A stretch of DNA of 64,000 nt from Methylococcus capsulatus (GTDB lineage Bacteria > Pseudomonadota > Gammaproteobacteria > Methylococcales > Methylococcaceae). Within the stretch, counting starts at the first letter, position 1, and each line of letters opens with the position of its first letter. Shown here piece after piece: positions 61,092-64,000 of the stretch. The DNA lies in the NCBI RefSeq assembly GCF_036864975.1, contig NZ_CP104311.1, forward strand, positions 846,001 through 910,000, read 5' to 3'. Position numbers and translations under genes: made by a program. The notes beneath the pieces are model-generated. The model ran no database searches. It worked only from the letters and a program-made list of their open reading frames with translations, and was not told the DNA's origin.

Positions 61092-63206
61092 CTAGCTCCT
61101 CTTTCTGACGTAGGCAGTGTTGCGGGTCGGATGGCGGTATTGCTCCCACCCCTGGTCTTGTGGGCCATAGAAATGGTCAAGCGCCTTCTTCACCAGCCGG
61201 AAGGCCAGGGTATCCCTGTCATCCAAGTGCTCGGGCAGTTGATCGAGGAAGAATGCCTTGATGGAGCCCCATGCGGCTCCATCGGTGGATTCGATTTTTG
61301 CGATCAGCTTGGCATCGGCCCGCAGGGCGTCGATTGCCCGCTGCTCGATGTTTGCCATGACGTCCACCGGCTCGGCTTCTTCGTGTTCGGCCTCTGCAGG
61401 AAACAAAGTGCCTGCGCCCTCGGCTTCGGGAACGCGCGCTGTCGTCGCGATCTGCCTCATCCCGGAGAAGGTGCTGCGCAGCGTTTGGGCGTAGGTGTGA
61501 CCGGCTGGCTGGTTGTAGTCATGGTCCCGCATCGAGAACATCTTCTCGAACGACAGGGCGCGGAGGCTGACTGGATAGGGCTTGCCTCCCACCGAGCTCC
61601 AAAACACACCCTGGCCTGGAATGGGCTCGTTGAGTAGCGAGCTCAACAAATCGTCACTGAAATGGGCGTTGGCTCTTTTCAGGGACGTGAGATCCGCCGC
61701 GGACAACAGGTGGAAGATGAACCAGTTGTCGCCCTGGCTGAGGATCTCGACAGGAATGCTGCCCGGCTGCTGGGTGATCAGCAGCGCGCCCAGATCGTAC
61801 TTCCGACCTTCCTTCACCCAGGCGATGTACGGCTCGGCAGCCGGTGCGCTTTCGTTCAGCACCGATTGGGCCTCTTCGACGACTGCGATCGTTGGGATCG
61901 TCTTTGGATCGGCCGCGGTGAATTCCTGCTGGTTTCGATCGAAAATGCGGCGAAGGATCAGACCCGAGAGCACCAGTGACTGGCCGCCGCGCATCTGGGA
62001 AACGTCAATGACACACAACTTTCCCTCGGAGAGCGCGTGAACCAGCATGTCCATGAGTTGGCTGCTCTTGTCGTGCAGCATCCGGACAATCGATGTCATA
62101 TTGGCCCGGGCGGCCAGAGCCTCGGCGTCCTGCTTTGGGTATTCAAGGTCTAGCAGCTTGGCAACATCCTCCAATGGCGTTGAGTTGCCGGTTTCATCAA
62201 TGAGATTTACGAGCTTCTCCCAGCGCTCCTGGGGCAGGCCTCGAAGTTTCCGGACGTTCTGCTGTTCCTGACGTTCTGGCCCGAGCGCGATCGAAATCAC
62301 GTCTCCTGGGCGTAGGCGGCGAATATCCAGCTTGATGCCCCCAGCCACGAACGACTGGTAGAAAGGACTCGGATTTTTCCTGTCGGTGAAGACGACAACC
62401 TTGTCCTCCAGAGCGGGGACATCGCACAGCCCCGGACGGCCCTTGTCATCAGGCCAGAAATATTCGCCATCTGGATCGAAGATCACCGTGCCCACGGGGA
62501 CCTGCTTGCCGGCGCGCTTGGTGACGAAGGGCGTCGTCTCGTAGAGCTTCGAGAAGAGCAGCTTGTTGAGATTGGATTTACCGAAGCCCGCTCTGGCAAA
62601 GATGAAGCTGCGGCGAGACACCAGTGATTCGATCGGGAAGCGGACCAATACCTCGGGATCGACCACCTGCATCCATTCTTGCGCCTGGAGTGATTTGCTG
62701 CCCGCGGCGTAGATGTACTCGCCGAAGGCCAGATGGCCGATGGGCGCCCCATCGATGTTGTGACCGGCGATCTCGCGCAGCACGTCGTCGTTCGGAAAAG
62801 CCACCTTGCTGCCAACATGGGGGAGCCGGCGATGCGAGGGAACGAAGGTCAGCCCTTTGCCATTTCGCCGCAGCACACCGAGAACACGGATGTTCACCCG
62901 GTATTTCAGGTACTGCTCACGCAGATCTTCGGGAATCGGCCTATCCTCGCGGACCGCGCGGATATTGAATTCCTCGCCGGAGCCGAAGGACAGCTTGCCC
63001 TCCGAGGAGAAGGAGGCGATGCGTCCCAGCACGGCCTCATCGGGCGTCTCCAATTGGACGAGGAGGAACTGCCCATGCATCGGGATGTTTTGGAACTCGT
63101 TCCGGTACGGCAACACCAGGTCGGCGTGGAACTCCATGCCTCCTTGCTGGAAGCCCCGGAAGATGCCGACGACCTGTTCCCTGGGAAAAAGTTGGATTTC
63201 TGCCAT
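61092..63206 (-). CDS. HerA-like FtsK/HerA ATPase
   Basis: This 704-aa protein is a HerA-type DNA translocase. A beta-barrel HAS-like domain occupies the N-terminus (EQVVGIFRGF, HGQFLLVQLETPDEAVLGRI). The RecA-like core has Walker A ARAGFGKSNLNK (~residue 215), IFDPDGEYFW, Walker B TIAVVEEAQS and an arginine-finger region (LLITQQPGSIP). HerA hexamers drive NurA nuclease in end resection or defence. The ATG at 63221 overlaps the NurA stop as ATGA, but GAGGGGG favours ATG 63206. A methyltransferase follows 3 bp after the stop. Confidence 0.88.
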   Translation of the reverse strand: MAEIQLFPREQVVGIFRGFQQGGMEFHADLVLPYRNEFQNIPMHGQFLLVQLETPDEAVLGRIASFSSEGKLSFGSGEEFNIRAVREDRPIPEDLREQYLKYRVNIRVLGVLRRNGKGLTFVPSHRRLPHVGSKVAFPNDDVLREIAGHNIDGAPIGHLAFGEYIYAAGSKSLQAQEWMQVVDPEVLVRFPIESLVSRRSFIFARAGFGKSNLNKLLFSKLYETTPFVTKRAGKQVPVGTVIFDPDGEYFWPDDKGRPGLCDVPALEDKVVVFTDRKNPSPFYQSFVAGGIKLDIRRLRPGDVISIALGPERQEQQNVRKLRGLPQERWEKLVNLIDETGNSTPLEDVAKLLDLEYPKQDAEALAARANMTSIVRMLHDKSSQLMDMLVHALSEGKLCVIDVSQMRGGQSLVLSGLILRRIFDRNQQEFTAADPKTIPTIAVVEEAQSVLNESAPAAEPYIAWVKEGRKYDLGALLITQQPGSIPVEILSQGDNWFIFHLLSAADLTSLKRANAHFSDDLLSSLLNEPIPGQGVFWSSVGGKPYPVSLRALSFEKMFSMRDHDYNQPAGHTYAQTLRSTFSGMRQIATTARVPEAEGAGTLFPAEAEHEEAEPVDVMANIEQRAIDALRADAKLIAKIESTDGAAWGSIKAFFLDQLPEHLDDRDTLAFRLVKKALDHFYGPQDQGWEQYRHPTRNTAYVRKRS

Positions 63207-63217
63207 GTTGTTCCCCC

Positions 63218-64000
63218 TCATCCGTACCGGCGTTGCGCTGGGTCGGCGTCCTGTAGCTGAAACGCGTCCAAGGTCCCCGCGTCACCACCGAGACTCGATC
63301 GCACACCTTCGTAAATGAAGTCCTGCAGGATGTCGAAATCGAAATCGACCAGGGCCGCGTTTTCATGCGCCTTTTGCAGGCAACGGGGGTAGTGCGGCAC
63401 CGGGAAGCCGTTGATCGCGTCAGCGAGCATCGAGCCGAGGATGGTCTGCGACTCTCCGACTTGGGGCACAAAGATGTCCACCGGCCACACTGGGTCGCGG
63501 CGGTGTGAACCGAACTTCACCAGGAACATCTTGCCGCCGACGAACTTGTTGATCTCTCCACCCTCACCGGCGCGGTCATCGCCTCGCGCGAATTCCGACC
63601 AGACGTAGGCCTGTTCCTCAACCTCGCGCGGCACCTCCACGTAGGCCGGATAGTCGGTCTGAAGGACGCCTTCCAGCGCCATGGCGAGGCGATACCGTGA
63701 AAGCACCTTGCTGTGTTTGGCCACGCCAGCCAGGTACACCCGACGGCGGCTCTTGCTCCACTGCGCCTCGATGCGGTCCTTCATGCCCTGGAGCAGTCGC
63801 TGGAACAGCTCCTTGGCGAAGACCTTGCTGCGCAGTAGCCCGTCGCAAATGATCAAGGTGTCGGTACCAAAGTCCTTCTTCAGGATGGCGAACAAGATCG
63901 CCCACTCGACCAGTTCCCTGTAGACCTGCACCCAGCTGGGCGAAACCGGCTTCCCCTTATCGGTTGGCCGAATCATGTGGGAGAGCGCCGGCAGGCTGTC
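63218..64000 (-). CDS. NurA-domain nuclease, 5' end beyond window
   Basis: This is the C-terminal ~260 residues of a NurA-type nuclease. The frame is still open at the right window edge (DSLPALSH precedes the ATG at 63976), so the gene starts outside. Visible are an acidic ICDGLLRSK, LAGVAKHSKVLSRYR, KMFLVKFGSHRRDPVWPVD and YPRCLQKAHENAAL, matching the later NurA motifs; the first catalytic aspartate would be upstream or in TLIICDG. It is coupled by ATGA to the HerA gene. NurA cuts or resects DNA with HerA. Confidence 0.78.
   Translation of the reverse strand, partial: DSLPALSHMIRPTDKGKPVSPSWVQVYRELVEWAILFAILKKDFGTDTLIICDGLLRSKVFAKELFQRLLQGMKDRIEAQWSKSRRRVYLAGVAKHSKVLSRYRLAMALEGVLQTDYPAYVEVPREVEEQAYVWSEFARGDDRAGEGGEINKFVGGKMFLVKFGSHRRDPVWPVDIFVPQVGESQTILGSMLADAINGFPVPHYPRCLQKAHENAALVDFDFDILQDFIYEGVRSSLGGDAGTLDAFQLQDADPAQRRYG

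Overview
The window reads as a compact, GC-rich gammaproteobacterial chromosome (my impression: a Methylococcaceae-like or related environmental gammaproteobacterium; the species cannot be fixed from sequence alone). The left 40 kb is mostly housekeeping DNA. Neighbouring genes often share bases at their stop or start codons, and the order tsaD <> rpsU-yqeY-dnaG-rpoD is the classical macromolecular-synthesis locus of Gammaproteobacteria.

Layout, left to right. 0.2-11.3 kb: HAD nucleotidase, cysQ, a glycosyltransferase/PAP2 pair, a folate group (pteridine-reductase-like SDR, folK, folB), plsY, tsaD, then rpsU-yqeY-dnaG-rpoD and a tRNA-Ile2 (CAT). 11.3-20.0 kb: an integrated element of about 8.7 kb in the 3' end of that tRNA, bounded by a 16-bp direct repeat. 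It carries a P4-type integrase, an AlpA-like regulator, a C4-like antisense RNA/Ash region, a primase-helicase fusion and a lone terminase small subunit, which is the gene set of a phage satellite (PICI/P4-like). 20.4-33.6 kb: tRNA-Pro, polyprenyl synthase, an aminotransferase, thiE, the pyruvate dehydrogenase operon aceE-aceF-lpd, a CoA-disulfide-reductase/rhodanese fusion and an HMA/SafE-type membrane protein. 33.9-34.3 kb: remains of an IS256-type transposase. 34.4-40.3 kb: tamA-tamB. 40.7-43.4 kb: a MarR regulator divergent from a run of small VOC/DUF1428/SRPBCC/DUF1801 proteins.

From 43.3 kb to the right edge lies an accessory island built from modules: two HTH_17 genes that look paralogous; an HTH-antitoxin/PIN-toxin pair; a coupled set of an unknown 748-aa protein, a 64-aa protein, DUF2924 and a large serine recombinase; two paralogous small HTH proteins; a von Willebrand A / PP2C phosphatase / protein kinase triad resembling the TerY-P (YegL-YegK-YegI) phosphorylation triad; a frameshifted VIT-VWA gene behind a MerR regulator; a Fic AMP-transferase; an IS5-family insertion that splits an HTH gene; and, at the edge, a DNA methyltransferase-HerA ATPase-NurA nuclease set running leftward. 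This looks like a defence/mobility island. The most promising material is the satellite with its lone terS, the kinase triad with an OB-fold/CFIATA kinase, the 748-aa/DUF2924/recombinase cassette and the HerA-NurA-methyltransferase operon.

All functional calls come from reading motifs by eye. No alignment or database search was run.
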